Source of the DNA: Sycon ciliatum
Taxonomy: Eukaryota > Porifera > Calcarea > Leucosolenida > Sycettidae
Assembly: GCF_964019385.1 (NCBI RefSeq)
Contig: NC_088655.1
Location: 25,354,477 to 25,418,476 of the forward strand
Reading direction: 5' to 3'
DNA length: 64,000 bases
Shown here: piece after piece, positions 32,732-43,871 of the stretch
Position numbering within the stretch: the stretch's first letter is position 1
How the letters are laid out: each line of letters starts with the position of its first letter
The notes under the pieces: generated by a model
The model's database searches: none
What the model was told of the DNA's origin: nothing
What the model saw: only the letters and a program-made list of their open reading frames with translations
Translations under genes and position numbers: made by a program

Positions 32732-32899
32732 TGTAACAGATTCACTGTTACTACTAACACTAGGAATAGGATACACTTATCACGCTGCTGCTGTTAGGTG
32801 TTATGTCCATCATTGCTTGTTCATGTATATAAGAATGCATTATGGCAAGGATCATTGCTTATTCCAAGAATGACTACTGAAGTTAGTTGGACTGTTACA
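32732..32899 (+). mobile_element. 5' LTR of a gypsy chromovirus
   Basis: This 168-bp LTR, TGTAACAG...TGTTACA, differs from the 3' LTR at only two positions that I can see. The whole element (32,732-37,823) is flanked by the 5-bp duplication GTGCT. A TATATAAG promoter-like box lies at about 32,827. Confidence 0.95.
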
Positions 32900-32900
32900 C

Positions 32901-32920
32901 TGGTAGCAAGAGGATGGTTT
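32901..32920 (+). other. Primer-binding site, initiator tRNA-Met with one extra base
   Basis: TGGTAGCAAGAGGATGGTTT equals the complement of the animal initiator tRNA-Met 3' end apart from one inserted A after position 8. The gag ATG (32,914) lies inside it. Confidence 0.8.
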
Positions 32921-33761
32921 TTCTTTTCGTCATGTTCGGGCTATGCGCAGTGGCCGCATTAGTCGCCTACGGTATATTCGAGATTCAGAAGCGTCTGAAT
33001 CACCTTATCGCACTCGGTCAGTGCGATGGATCAGATCAAACGCCAAGGCGTGCTCAAGCTCCCAGCGGAGAGAGGCCACGCATGCGCCATGTTAAGTCTC
33101 CGCCTGTGTTTCGTGGAGATACAAGAGAGTTCAAGGAGTGGGCCTTCGCCATCGAACTCGCCATGAAGTCCCTGCAGCTGGACAACGCGGAGGAGCGCTT
33201 GAGCTACGCGGCGAGTTTTCTGGAGGGCAACGCTCGTTTTCCGACTGGCCAGACCTGAAAAGCAAGCTGGGAGAAGTGTACGGCCCGGTTTATGACAGGG
33301 AACAGGCGCGCATCGACTTATTCGCTCTTCACCAAGATGAGACTCTTGACGAATACATCAACAAATTTTCGCGGCTTAGCTTACAAGTTCCCGAGCTTGA
33401 TGACCACTCCAGAGCTATCTTGTTCACGCGTGGGCTGGCTCAGGGCCTAAGCGGTGAGGTACTTAGGGAGTATCCGCAACATTTGGCCCAAGCCATACGA
33501 GCTGCGGTCTCAGCAGACCAGTCGATGCGGCTAGCCCAAGCAAGCTACGCCAATGCAGTGCGCGCACCAGGGCATCAGAGGCGCCAGCCTGGACCCTGGT
33601 CAAGCCAACCAACACCATCCGGTGGGAGAGAAACCAGGGAGCCAGAGGGTCGTTCAAGGCTGTGTTTCACCTGCAGGAAACCCGGCCATATTGCCAGATT
33701 CTGTCCAGAAGGAGGGAGGAACGCCACAAGCAAGCCTTCTTTAAACGATGGACGCCAGTAA
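32914..33761 (+). pseudogene. gypsy Gag, frameshifted
   Basis: From ATG 32,914 the frame runs to a stop at 33,258, but Gag homology continues in another frame from about 33,235 (DWPDLKSKLGEVYG) to 33,761, so a small deletion has shifted the frame in the capsid region. A CCHC zinc knuckle (CFTCRKPGHIARFC) lies near the end. Unusually, the first ~22 residues are strongly hydrophobic (MVFLFVMFGLCAVAALVAYG), like a signal anchor. Gag overlaps the start of the pol frame. Confidence 0.85.
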
Positions 33762-36700
33762 GGAAGGGAGTGCGACTACTGGCGAACACGAGAGCACCCA
33801 GGAATAGGCCACGAATCAAAGTTCAGAACAAATTCAGCCCCTTAGCAAATGAGGAACCACGCCTCGAGGAGACCGAAATTCAAGCCTCGCCTGTCAAGCA
33901 TTCGTCACCTGATACTGTTGGCCGGCCTAATGAAGTAACCGCCAGCACAGGGAGCATTTCCGCCGACAACGAACACGACCTAATGCGCGTCCAGGGCAAG
34001 ATAAATGGACGTCGCGTTACCATGCTACTGGATTCTGGGTCAACCCACGACTTCATTTCAACTGACCTTGTCAAGAAGCACAACATCTCCACAACAACCG
34101 GTAGCGACGTCCTGAACGTCACACTTGCTGATGGATCGGTCCGCTCACAGCCTATTACGAAAACGGACAGCTTGAAGACCGTAGTCGGCGACTTTAGCGA
34201 GCACCAACAGTTCCTAGTATTCCCTATGACGCGGTATGACGTGATCCTCGGCAAACCATGGCTGACCCGGACGAACCCACAGATCAATTTTCGTACCAAT
34301 GAAATCAAGCTGGAGGGTGGATCCATCATCTGTCAACCGAGTGAAAGTGATGGCACGGACAAATCCAACCCACCGATCGAGACGTTCCTCATCTCAGGGA
34401 AGCAGGCTAGGCATGCAATGAGAGGTGGCGCAATAGGAATCCTAGCGTATGTGACAGCAGATCCGGACGAGCCACAGACGGTGGATAGTCCGGGTAGGGA
34501 GGATCAGAAGGATATCAAGGACCTGCTGAAGGAGTTCGGGGACATCTTTCCCGATGAGCTTCCAAACAAGCTGCCACCCAGAAGAGGCGCAGATCACGAG
34601 ATAAAAACGGAAGAAGGAGCTAAACCGCCATCTCGTGCAGCATATCGTTTACCAAAACCAGAGATGGGTGAGCTTCAAGCTCAGCTCACCGAGCTGCTCC
34701 GTAGAGGATTCATCCAGCCCAGCAAATCCCCATCCGGAGCCCCTGTGTTCTTCGTAAAGAAAGCGGATGGAACACTTCGAATGGTATGCGACTGGCGTGA
34801 GCTAAACCGCATAACCATTAAGAACAAGGCATGCCTACCGAATATTGACGACCTCTTTGATACCGTCCAAGGCAGTGCGTATTTCACCAAGCTAGATCTG
34901 AGGTCCGGTTACAATCAGATTCGAATAGAAGAAACAGATATTCCGAAGACAGCAATAAATACCCCATTCGGTCACTTTCAGTTCACAGTGATGGGTTTCG
35001 GCCTAACAAATGCCCCGGCAACATTCCAAACCTTGATGAACAGTGTCCTCCAGCCATACCTGCGTAAATTCGTTGTGGTGTTTCTAGACGATATCCTCAT
35101 ATTCAGCAAATCATGGGAGGAGCACCTCGATCATGTCAGAACCATCTTAAACGCCCTCAGGAGGAATGAGCTATATTGCAAACCGTCTAAATGTGAATTC
35201 GGCCGGACAGACGTTCTATTTCTTGGGCACCGGATAGACGGCCAATGCATTTCTCCAGATCCAGAGAAGATCAAGGCCGTGCATAACTGGCCTGTCCCGA
35301 CGACGGTCACGCACGTAAGACAGTTTCTGGGATTCGCTAATTACTTTCGAAGGTTCATTAACCATTTCTCGGCCATCTCCAAACCCCTGGAGGAACTGAC
35401 AGGGAAACATGTGCGCTTCCAGTGGAATCAGACTCGACAGGAGGCATTTGAGCGATTGAAGTCTGCTCTGCTGGATGCACCAGTGTTGCGACTAGCAAAC
35501 GTCAGTCAGGATTTCCGCGTTGAGACTGACGCAAGTGACTTTGCTGTGGCAGGAGTCTTGACGCAGCAAGCAGAGGACCAGTCCTGGCATCCTGTGGCTT
35601 ACGTGAGCCGAAAGCTGTCTTCTGCCGAACGGAATTACACGGCCGCCGAGCGAGAAACTGTGGCTGTAGTGTACGCCCTGCAGTGCTGGCGAGTCTACCT
35701 ATTTCGCCACTTTCAACTCTACACCGACAACATGGGAGTTGTCTACCTCAGGACCAAACCAAACTTAACCAAGAGAGAGGCTCGATGGATTGAATTCCTG
35801 GCCGACTATGACTACACGGTACATCACAAGCCAGGGAAGTGTAACATAGCAGACCCGTTGTCACGTCGACCAGACTTGGAACTGAATGGAATCGAGTTCT
35901 CTCTGGATGTGAATCAAGGAATTGCGAATCAGATCTCAGCAGGGTATGATAGTGACCCAGAGCTTTCGCCAGTAATCAAGCGCTTGATGGCTTGCAGCGA
36001 AGACGCCATGCATGAGCGATACGTCTGGAACAGTGTGGACCGGCGGCTGTACCTAGTAACATCGGGCGATGCTCGCCTCTGCATTCCTCGCGGTCCGGTA
36101 CGGCTGCAACTGCTCAAACAGAATCATGATTGCCTGACGGCCGGCCATCCGGGGAGAGACAGGACCTACCTGAAGCTGAGCAGATACTTCTATTGGCCAG
36201 GCATGAGAAGTACTGTGAAGGACTTCGTTAAATCTTGCGACCGGTGCCAACGCGTAAAGGGTAGCCAGACCAAGGCAGGACTGTTGCAGTCCCTTCCAGT
36301 CCCCGAACAGCCCTGGACAGACATCAGCATGGATTTCATCATAGCACTGCCGCTGACCTGCCGAGGACATAGCGCCATTCTAACCTTTGTGGACCGCCTG
36401 ACGAAGTATGTGCACCTGATCCCGACGACTGTTCATGTTGACTCTAAGGAGGCAGCCCGATTGTACGTGGATCATGTGTTTGCTGCCCATGGCTTGAGCA
36501 AAACGATAGTTTGTGATCGAGATCCGCGATTCACGTCGGCGTTCTTCAAGGAGGTTTTCAGTATTCTTGGCGTGGAGCTAAAAATGAGCACGGCCAACCA
36601 CCCGCAGACCGATGGCATGACTGAGCGTGTGAACCGTGTCATTGAGGATACGCTAAGAGCTTTCGTCAACCATAGGCAAAACAATTGGGATGAACTCCTA

Positions 36701-37402
36701 TCGCTATGTGAGTTTGCGATCAACAATGCCGATCAAGCGTCAACAGGTAACACGCCATTTTTCCTCAACCATGGATGCCATCCAGTTACTCCCTCGAGCT
36801 TATTGACGAAGCAGAAAGCTGGAGCTGGCATGGACACGAATGGTCCGCTGTCATGGCTGGATGGCCGCGTAGAGGCACTACGTGAGGCACAGGATGCCAT
36901 CGTGGCGGCGCAGGCCCGGCAATCATTGTATGCGGATCGAGGACGGGTGGAGGACGCCCTGAAGGAGGGGGATGAGGTGTTGGTCTTCAGGGACTTCCTG
37001 CTGACGCCCGAGGAACGAGACAGGCCTTCACACAAATTAAGGCTCAAGTGGTATGGGCCGTTCAAGGTGCAGAAGAAAGTGGCCCCGAATGCGTACAGAT
37101 TAGCTCTTCCAAGAATCATTCGGGCCCATCCAGTGTTCAATATTGCTGCCCTCAAGCTGTACCATGGCAATGAGATACCGGGCCGTACTCAGCCGGCACC
37201 TCCACCCCTAACCGATGCGGATGGCCATACGCGGTACATTGTCGAAAAGGTGTTGTCGCACAAGAAGAGAGGACGGCGCACGCAGTACCTAGTGAAATGG
37301 AAGGGCTACCGAGATGCCACCTGGGAGCCGGAGGAATACTTGATGGATGAAGCAGGAAACGCTATTATTCCGCTGAAAACCTACCTGGACCGTTTTTCAT
37401 AA
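33662..37402 (+). CDS. gypsy chromovirus Pol: protease, RT, RNase H, integrase, chromodomain
   Basis: This is one open frame of 1,246 codons. The aspartic protease active site is LLDSGSTHDF. The RT has KLDLRSGYNQIRI and VVFLDDILIFSK (catalytic LDD). RNase H carries VETDASDFAVAG, YTAAERE and LYTDN. The integrase has the H-H-C-C finger (GHPGRDRTYLKL ... CDRCQ) and DDE residues in SMDFI, VCDRDPRF and HPQTDGMTERVNR. The C-terminus is a chromodomain (IVEKVLSHKKRG ... YLVKWKGY ... TWEPEE), which defines the chromovirus lineage and is thought to guide insertion to particular chromatin. The start is unclear: Pol overlaps Gag, and expression by frameshift or processing is usual for the group. No internal stop is seen. 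Confidence 0.96.
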   Translation: MFHLQETRPYCQILSRRREERHKQAFFKRWTPVRKGVRLLANTRAPRNRPRIKVQNKFSPLANEEPRLEETEIQASPVKHSSPDTVGRPNEVTASTGSISADNEHDLMRVQGKINGRRVTMLLDSGSTHDFISTDLVKKHNISTTTGSDVLNVTLADGSVRSQPITKTDSLKTVVGDFSEHQQFLVFPMTRYDVILGKPWLTRTNPQINFRTNEIKLEGGSIICQPSESDGTDKSNPPIETFLISGKQARHAMRGGAIGILAYVTADPDEPQTVDSPGREDQKDIKDLLKEFGDIFPDELPNKLPPRRGADHEIKTEEGAKPPSRAAYRLPKPEMGELQAQLTELLRRGFIQPSKSPSGAPVFFVKKADGTLRMVCDWRELNRITIKNKACLPNIDDLFDTVQGSAYFTKLDLRSGYNQIRIEETDIPKTAINTPFGHFQFTVMGFGLTNAPATFQTLMNSVLQPYLRKFVVVFLDDILIFSKSWEEHLDHVRTILNALRRNELYCKPSKCEFGRTDVLFLGHRIDGQCISPDPEKIKAVHNWPVPTTVTHVRQFLGFANYFRRFINHFSAISKPLEELTGKHVRFQWNQTRQEAFERLKSALLDAPVLRLANVSQDFRVETDASDFAVAGVLTQQAEDQSWHPVAYVSRKLSSAERNYTAAERETVAVVYALQCWRVYLFRHFQLYTDNMGVVYLRTKPNLTKREARWIEFLADYDYTVHHKPGKCNIADPLSRRPDLELNGIEFSLDVNQGIANQISAGYDSDPELSPVIKRLMACSEDAMHERYVWNSVDRRLYLVTSGDARLCIPRGPVRLQLLKQNHDCLTAGHPGRDRTYLKLSRYFYWPGMRSTVKDFVKSCDRCQRVKGSQTKAGLLQSLPVPEQPWTDISMDFIIALPLTCRGHSAILTFVDRLTKYVHLIPTTVHVDSKEAARLYVDHVFAAHGLSKTIVCDRDPRFTSAFFKEVFSILGVELKMSTANHPQTDGMTERVNRVIEDTLRAFVNHRQNNWDELLSLCEFAINNADQASTGNTPFFLNHGCHPVTPSSLLTKQKAGAGMDTNGPLSWLDGRVEALREAQDAIVAAQARQSLYADRGRVEDALKEGDEVLVFRDFLLTPEERDRPSHKLRLKWYGPFKVQKKVAPNAYRLALPRIIRAHPVFNIAALKLYHGNEIPGRTQPAPPPLTDADGHTRYIVEKVLSHKKRGRRTQYLVKWKGYRDATWEPEEYLMDEAGNAIIPLKTYLDRFS

Positions 37403-37639
37403 AATTGCTATTTAATTGGCAGCCACAGTTGTATTGCTAGTTTCTACGTGTTGCAATAGAAATGTAGCATTCTGCATGATTAGGATAGTGCTTCCCTGCC
37501 AGCCAGGCGTTATTTGCAGAGGACATGCACTGGATCTTGAGTTCATCAGTGTTGTTTTCGGCTACCATGCATTCCACATATCCATGCATGATCATTAGTT
37601 ACCATAACTGTTCCTTCGAATTGGTACTGTTCTGACAGT

Positions 37640-37655
37640 TGAGAGGGGGGAATGG
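37640..37655 (+). other. Polypurine tract of the gypsy element
   Basis: GAGAGGGGGGAATGG directly precedes the 3' LTR and would prime plus-strand synthesis. Confidence 0.85.
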
Positions 37656-37823
37656 TGTAACAGATTCACTGTTACTACTAACACTAGGAATAGGATACAC
37701 TTATCACGCTGCTGCTGTTAGGTGTTATGTCCATCATTGCTTTTTCATGTATATAAGAATGCATTATGGCAAGGATCATTGCTTATTCCAAGAATGACTA
37801 CTGACGTTAGTTGGACTGTTACA
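37656..37823 (+). mobile_element. 3' LTR of the gypsy chromovirus
   Basis: This 168-bp copy of the 5' LTR has two visible differences (TTTTTC for TTGTTC, and GACGTT for GAAGTT). It is followed by the target duplication GTGCT. The low LTR divergence implies a recent insertion, although the Gag frame is already broken. Confidence 0.95.
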
Positions 37824-38580
37824 GTGCTTGCACAATGCCAATGTACCAAAGTCTGCGGGCTCTTATGGGCAGAGATCGCCCATGGCGCCATAGCTGGCTG
37901 ATGGCGACTGACGCCTTCTGCACAACACTGGAGACATGTGGCTGCCAGGATAGCTGGTCATCAATGGTTACGCCAAGGTATTTGGCAGTGGAGGTAACAG
38001 TTAAGGCTTGATCCTTACATTTCACGACTGGTATGTCGCCAATGAGTCCCCGAGGTTGAATTACCATGACTTGGGTTTTGCCGGTATTCAGCAGAAGCCC
38101 AATTTCGGAGAGCCAGTCAGACAGACGTGTCACAGCCGTAGTCAACGTCTTGCAAACAGTGTCCAGATCTGAATCAGAATAATCTAGGATGATGTCGTCC
38201 ACGAACTCCTGATGAACAACAATGCAAGGTATGACGTCGGAAATGTCACTCGTGTAAAGGACAAAGAGAAGCGGCCCAAGAACACTGCCTTGGGGCACAC
38301 CTCTTGAGCATGGGACTGCATCAGAGAGAGCCTCACACACCTTGACACGCTGAGTACGACCAGACAGATAGCTAGCCAACCATAACAATACTCTGCCATT
38401 GACTCCCAGGGTGAATAGTTTATCAATCAGACGTTGATGTTGGACACGGTCAAACGCTTTTGACATGTCAACCATCACAATACCTGTGTATTTTCGCTCT
38501 TGTTTGGCCAACAGCCAACGGTTGGCGGCTAGAACTAATGCATCTTCGGTAGAGTGCATTTTCCTGTAGGCAAACTGACT
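37824..38580 (-). pseudogene. Middle part of the split non-LTR retrotransposon (RT core)
   Basis: Read on the minus strand from 38,580: QFAYRKMHSTEDAL, VDMSKAFDRVQH, the GVPQGSVLGPLLF box, FVDDIIL in the catalytic position, and KYLGVTIDDQLSW. It continues the N-terminal piece that ends at 58,947 and is continued by 32,731-32,260. The two breakpoints are the 15-bp duplication GTAGGCAAACTGACT (38,566-38,580 and 58,947-58,961) and the gypsy GTGCT duplication. The catalytic box reads FVDD rather than the common FADD. Confidence 0.88.
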
Positions 38581-39402
38581 TAGTGAGGAAAATGTTGTCA
38601 ACTCCAAAGCACGAAAAAGGCCAAAAACTAAACCAAGAACATATGCAATAACATGTTATTTATAAAGACAGGACAAGTGAATAATTAGTCAGTCCATTGT
38701 TCATGATGATCTCCGACGGTTACGTCGGCAAGCGAGCCTCCGCCACTGCCAAAGCAGCGTGAGCTCCGCAGGAGGGTGCAAATTTCAAACCAAAATTTAA
38801 ACGCCTACAACCGCGAATGCACATGATACAGGATTTCAGAAGGCTGAAGGAAATCCTGCATCTAACAAATGCCATAACATGAGAGTAATGCTCACCCCTC
38901 TTCTCCGCCAACAGATGAGCAATTCGTTTGTACAGTGCTGTTGATGCTGGACCCATTCCGCCACTGGCTGACATGACCGCCGGAACAAAGGAGGCTTGCT
39001 CAACCTGCCTCACCCGCTCCTCATAGTGCCTTCTCTTTTCTTTTTCATGTCGCTGATACACAATAGTATGTGGTGCAGATCGATTTGAGCGTGAGTGAGG
39101 ATTAAAAACCCGTATATCAATAAGTGTACGCTCAAAACGACTGCCCCACAAACCATTGGCAGCGACATCCAACCCGGCACGGTCTTCCACATTTGCGGTC
39201 CGGTAGCGAAGACGCTCCCCCGTCAGCGGTTGCAGCAAGGGCTCGTTGGACACACTGGTGCACACCTCGTCCAGCAGCCGGGCCGTGACGTCCCGAGTAC
39301 CATTGTGTCTAATGGAGGGAAACCCTCAATAGGGGCACGACAGGGAATGCGCGACAGTTGCCTCTTGGCCGCAAGAGCAGTGTGACGGTACCCTGGCCGG
39401 CC
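38581..39402 (-). pseudogene. 5'-truncated retroelement fragment with restriction-like endonuclease-type C-terminus
   Basis: Minus-strand coding from about 39,370 to the stop at 38,720 carries GFPSIRHNGTRDVTARLLDE, DVAANGLWG, LIDIRVFNPHS, YQRHEKEKRRHYEERV and SASGGMG. This conserved block occurs at the C-terminus of many invertebrate retroelement proteins and has the spacing of a PD-(D/E)XK restriction-like nuclease; the assignment is by motif memory. An in-frame TGA lies at 39,326-39,328. A ~139-bp 3' UTR ends exactly at the 15-bp target duplication. The 5' end is cut at about 39,402, where the palindrome has inserted. Confidence 0.65.
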
Positions 39403-39436
39403 AGTAGTAAGTGCGGGGCAGGTTCTGGCACACTTT

Positions 39437-39603
39437 TTGACCTTTGACCTTTGGGCCAAATAAGGCACACTGTGTCGGTCGTGCTGGGTCTGGCCCCGGG
39501 ACTTCCCCCAGGGTTTGACCTTTGACCTTTGGGTTAAATAAGGCACACTGTATCGGGCGCGTTTGGTCTGGCCCCGGGACTCCCCCAGGGTTTGACCTTT
39601 GAC
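39437..39603. repeat. 76-77-bp tandem repeat with DR1 motifs, left tip
   Basis: This is the inverted partner of 58,739-58,905. TGACCTTTGACCT, the reverse of AGGTCAAAGGTCA (a perfect direct repeat spaced by one, as bound by RXR/HNF4-type nuclear receptors), occurs twice, plus one variant. Confidence 0.8.
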
Positions 39604-39713
39604 CCTGTCATGCCATAAATGTCATCATGTTCTTTTCCGTGGCGAACGTGCACTTGTGCACGTTCGGTGCATTCGCACTGGGGAGTAGTAAAATACGTAC
39701 TACTCCCTGATTT

Positions 39714-39870
39714 GCACATCGTAGATGTGCAGTGACATATTGCGCATGCGCGCATACGCACGCGGAGCGTGTGACCTTCAGTGGCCCTGCGGAAAAGACG
39801 CAGTGCAACACAAGGTGGACTAGTACACGTGTCATTATACTACTCCATGATTCGCACTTCGTAGATGTGC
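39714..39870. repeat. Two 17-bp hairpin repeats, left tip
   Basis: GCACATCGTAGATGTGC at 39,714-39,730 (7-bp stem, 3-nt loop) and a variant at 39,854-39,870 are separated by CGTGCATTCG/CGCATGCGCG-rich sequence. A third copy sits at 42,716-42,732, beyond the 2.8-kb insertion. They mirror 58,418-58,628. Confidence 0.8.
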
Positions 39871-39906
39871 AGCAAACAAGTTCACGTTCCGTGCATTCGT
39901 TTTATA

Positions 39907-40325
39907 TAGCAATAAAAACTGCTTTATGGCAGTTTTCTAAAAAGGTTATTGTGTTCTAGTCCATGAATCCCGTCTAAAAAGTAAGAAATTAACGAAATGT
40001 GATAGCCGAAAATTATAATTTCACACAAAACCTCACAATAATCACGACACTTGAAGATCTAATAGTACGGCTTTCAACACTTGTTTATTCCGACACTTGT
40101 ACTTGTACAAGTACATGTACTGCGCCAACATGCTTGCATGTGAAAGAGGACCACGAGGGGAAAAGGTCGTCTCGCATCCTGTGTGTGATTATTGTGAGGT
40201 TTTGTGTGAAATTTTAATTTTCGGCTATCACATTTCGTTAATTTCTTACTTTTTAGACGGGATTCATGGACTAGAACACAATAACCTTTTTAGAAAACTG
40301 CCATAAAGCAGTTTTTATTGCTATA
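39907..40325. mobile_element. ~419-bp fold-back element with ~143-bp arms
   Basis: TATAGCAATAAAAACTGCTT...CACACAAAACCTCACAATAA is repeated in inverted orientation at 40,183-40,325 around a ~130-bp loop containing TACTTGTACAAGTACATGTA. There is no ORF. Confidence 0.85.
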
Positions 40326-40370
40326 ATTTCTTTTGTTTTTTGGCTAAAGGATATTACCGGTATTATTATT

Positions 40371-40650
40371 TTTATTTTATTTTACTAGGGTGTTTCCCAC
40401 AGACCTATGGTCTTCTTACGGGAGCCCCTAGAAAGGTTAAGCATGAACGAACAAATGGGCGATAATCTGTACAAGAGCGAACAGTGAAAGGCAGCATATT
40501 CCACCGATCAGAACCTATAATTGTGTCACCAATTGAATGCCCTAAATGATGGCCTACATGTAGCGACTCTACATGTTATTATTATTATTTTATTTTACTA
40601 GGGTGTTTCGCACAGTCCTATGGTCTTCTTACGGGAGCCCCTATGGCTAT
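40371..40650. repeat. Two copies of a TTATT-tailed repeat
   Basis: TTTTACTAGGGTGTTTC(C/G)CACAG followed by TATGGTCTTCTTACGGGAG occurs at 40,380 and 40,600. The first half also occurs in both palindrome arms (46,978-47,023 and 52,120-52,165). It is probably the 3' end of a short retroelement family. From 40,651 to about 42,090 I see nothing else, except a pogo-like CAGTCAAACCTCTTTAGGAC at 41,298. Confidence 0.55.
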
Positions 40651-42089
40651 GTACATGTACGTGTATCATTATCAATTTCAATACCGTATTATACGCATTG
40701 ATGTGCAAGCCTTTTCTTGCAGAAAATGGAACTAGTCTTGCATACATGTATTCATGTTCTTCTGCAGGGGAATCATATGAGTAGTGGCGGTGATATTTTT
40801 TTTTATACGCAGGTCATTCTGTGGATGTTGCAGAATTCCATGACTCTGTCATAAAATTGTCTTGTCTTTCAGAAAATTCAGATGTCCACACCCTAAATCA
40901 CATTTACTTGAGAATTGTAACCAGGTGCGCGCCGCAGATGTTTTTGTTGATTCTGTGTTTATAATTGTAGTCATGGGTTGTCGTGATAAGGTCATCCGGC
41001 ATCATATTGTAGTGAAATCGTAATCCTGTTGATGTCGGTAAAACTTTTGGAAGCAGTTCAATGACTTCAAAGTGTTACAAGTCCACGATTATCTAAAACA
41101 ACACAGCAAAGTAGGAACAATAAACATGTATTAAAATGTAAACAAATACATTGCTGAGTCCGACACCTCGTTCCAACAACTACACTGATCCTGAGGATAT
41201 AAGGGGCAAGGATATATGGTTGGAGGTACTGAGAGATAAACAAGGCACTCCATAATAATAACATGTTACACGACTTTGGGGGAGTATGAATGATATCCAG
41301 TCAAACCTCTTTAGGACGAACATCAAGGGACCGATGGCATTTGCTCTGTGAGTTTGTCTTAACCCTATTTTTATAACGAGTGAATACAATTATTTCTCCA
41401 ATACTGCAATAGAGACACGAATAGATTTCTTCTACAGCGAAAGATTCTAAGCCAGACCAAACCATTGACTCGTCTTTTATGAAACAAATGAGTCACTGAA
41501 CCTTTCTTTAGCAACATGACGGCAACTGAAACAACAACAGAGAAAATATGATACATGTACAGCACATTCTTGCAGGTACAACAAACAGATTGCAGATCGT
41601 AATTCTTGCTCTACCGGCACGCAACTTTATTTAGTGCAATCTCGGCGGTACTCACAAATCAAACAGCCCAGACTCGAGTAAACAAATCCAATCGTACGAG
41701 ATTTTCACGAGACTGCACCCATTGGCTTGTTTCGTATGAAGCAAACAAGTCACTGAATGCATGAACCTCTCCATAATGGAGATTTTCCCTGATATGCGAA
41801 TTTATTTTGCATACTAACGTTAGTACTCGGCCAATGCGTCCTTGAACCTTCGCCTCCAGATTGGGAACTGCCAACGATGCTATGCCACTGCAAAATTCAG
41901 ATTCTACCCCATGATCGGAGCACGGAATGCCGGAAGCAATCATGACCAGTGCCTTACTTGTAACGTACCAATGTACAATGAACATGAGTATTTCGACAAC
42001 ACATCTAAGCCTTACCGTCAAGAAGGTGAACTCGCGTTCTTCGCACACTGTTGGCAAGTGCAAAGAGATACGAATGGATCTATTAAATC

Positions 42090-42400
42090 CGAATAAAATC
42101 AGCACACGTTTCCGTAAATGAAAGGGTGAGCATAAGCAAATGATTTGATGGAAACTGGTCAACTCAGAGATCACCTGTCATTGAGTATTCCGTAAAAGGA
42201 GGCCTCGACAGCAGAAAAGCTAAATTTAGAAAAGAGATCCTGTCAGCTTTTCCATTATTATTTTATTGTATTCCACCTAAAATCAGCACACTTTTCGTAA
42301 ATGAAAGAGTCAACACAAGCAAATGAATCAAAGGGAACTGGTCAACTCACCTGTCATTGAGTAATATTCCGTGAAAAGAGGTCTCAGCAGAGCCGAAGCG
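42090..42400. repeat. Imperfect direct repeat, ~194-bp period
   Basis: AAAATCAGCACAC(G)TTTTCCGTAAATGAAAG...ACTGGTCAACTC...ACCTGTCATTGAGTA occurs at 42,095 and again at 42,283 with indels. Confidence 0.65.
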
Positions 42401-42714
42401 AAATAAGCCAGGACACGAAATATCCGAAACAGCTCATGCAAGAAGCAGTTCCAAAGAAGGAAGTTCCTCGCGCATGCACATCCGAAAACGGACTGCACGG
42501 CATGCAACACAATGTCTGCCGTGCACGTGCACAGCACGCGGCTACCACCCGTTGCCGTTTTTGGTAGATCTACCGAGCACCTTACGTAGAAACTTACGTA
42601 GCCTAAGTGAAGTACCGAGCACCTTACGTAGAAACTTACGTAGCATAGCGGTGTCGTTTTTTCTGCCATGTGAACACAATAATAGAAAAGCTGACAGGAT
42701 CGCTTTTCTAAATT
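42224..42714. mobile_element. ~490-bp TIR element
   Basis: TTTAGAAAAGAGATCCTGTC...AGCTTTTC at the left is matched in inverted orientation by GAAAAGCTGACAGGATCGCT...TTTCTAAA at the right. It closes the left-arm insertion, next to a hairpin repeat. GAAACTTACGTAG-type direct repeats lie at about 42,588-42,645. Confidence 0.7.
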
Positions 42715-43386
42715 TGCACATCGTAGATGTGCACTGATTGACAAGTTGCCCATACAGAGCATACCTAATCGGCTTTTCGATCGAGAATGTTCAAATTCGG
42801 CCATATTATGAGCTCCAAGATCAGAATTCGGCTCAACATAGTACTTGAAGTCACCGCTCCCATTACGTCAAGTACATTTACATACACCCTGTTGAAGCAC
42901 TGAAGCATCGGTTTTCGGGGAATTCAACATGCGAATTTTTGAAAATTCGGCGAAAAGATGGGTAATTTCTTCAAAACCACTGTTTTTCGGCGAATTTTTC
43001 GCCCGGCCGATTAGGGAAATGCCTACTGTCCATGCAGGTCCATTAGATGCAAATTTCTATTTTGATCAGGATACAGTTAGAATCAACCGGCTACGCCCGG
43101 AGTATCATGCATTAAAACAATTATTGAAGGGGTGTCACAGTGAAGCAGTGTTGCTACGCACCACAAATCCCCTCTGCACTGCATCGAATCTATACTGGAG
43201 AATCCAGAGTGACCAGCAAAGAGTCACAACCCGCGGGTATCCAGTCACACTAAGGCATATCCACCATTCCCCACATATTCACTGTAACAAAACACAATAC
43301 TGTTTACTATAATGCACTTTTATTTAAATGGACTTGGATGAGTCTGTAGAAGAGAACACAATGCACGCACACGCACGCATGCGCGG

Positions 43387-43387
<1 letters not shown>

Positions 43388-43430
<43 letters not shown>

Positions 43431-43439
43431 CTAGGTTAT
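43388..43439 (+). repeat. (CA)26 microsatellite, left arm
   Basis: There are 52 bp of CA in the left arm against 35 bp (17.5 units) of TG at the mirror position 55,713-55,747. The arms therefore differ at a fast-evolving site. Confidence 0.9.
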
Positions 43440-43871
43440 AGTGCTATACACGTATCTAGGGTTTAGGAAGCACGAGAATATGTCGAAGCACCCACGCATA
43501 CCCCTTCATGCAGTGTACTTCAGTAGCCCAACACATTACGACTGCTCAGGACCATCACAAAACACATTACGACCGCTCAGGACCATCACAAAACACTACA
43601 CACTGTTACTACACTGCATACACAGTTACTACACTACGCCTGTTCCAAGTACTTACAAATAATTTTGAAAACAAATGGCACATCCCGAAGACGGCAGCTA
43701 GCTCCAGACCTTCATACATACATCATCATCATCTGTATAACCAAGCATGAGCGCACACAAACACTATTAGTGTCACGAATACGGAAGCAGGGTAAGACAA
43801 GAGGATACGAAACAAGTAAGTATCGCTATAACGAGGGGGATAAGTATACATGTAGACAGAGCAGTGCTTAC

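Larger units (their letters stand above)
39907..42712. mobile_element. 2.8-kb insertion present only in the left arm
   Basis: The right arm reads continuously through the matching point (58,434-58,442). The insertion starts with a fold-back element (39,907-40,325) and ends with a TIR element (about 42,224-42,714). Between them are repeat tails and no recognised gene. It may be one large element or several stacked ones. Confidence 0.8.
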
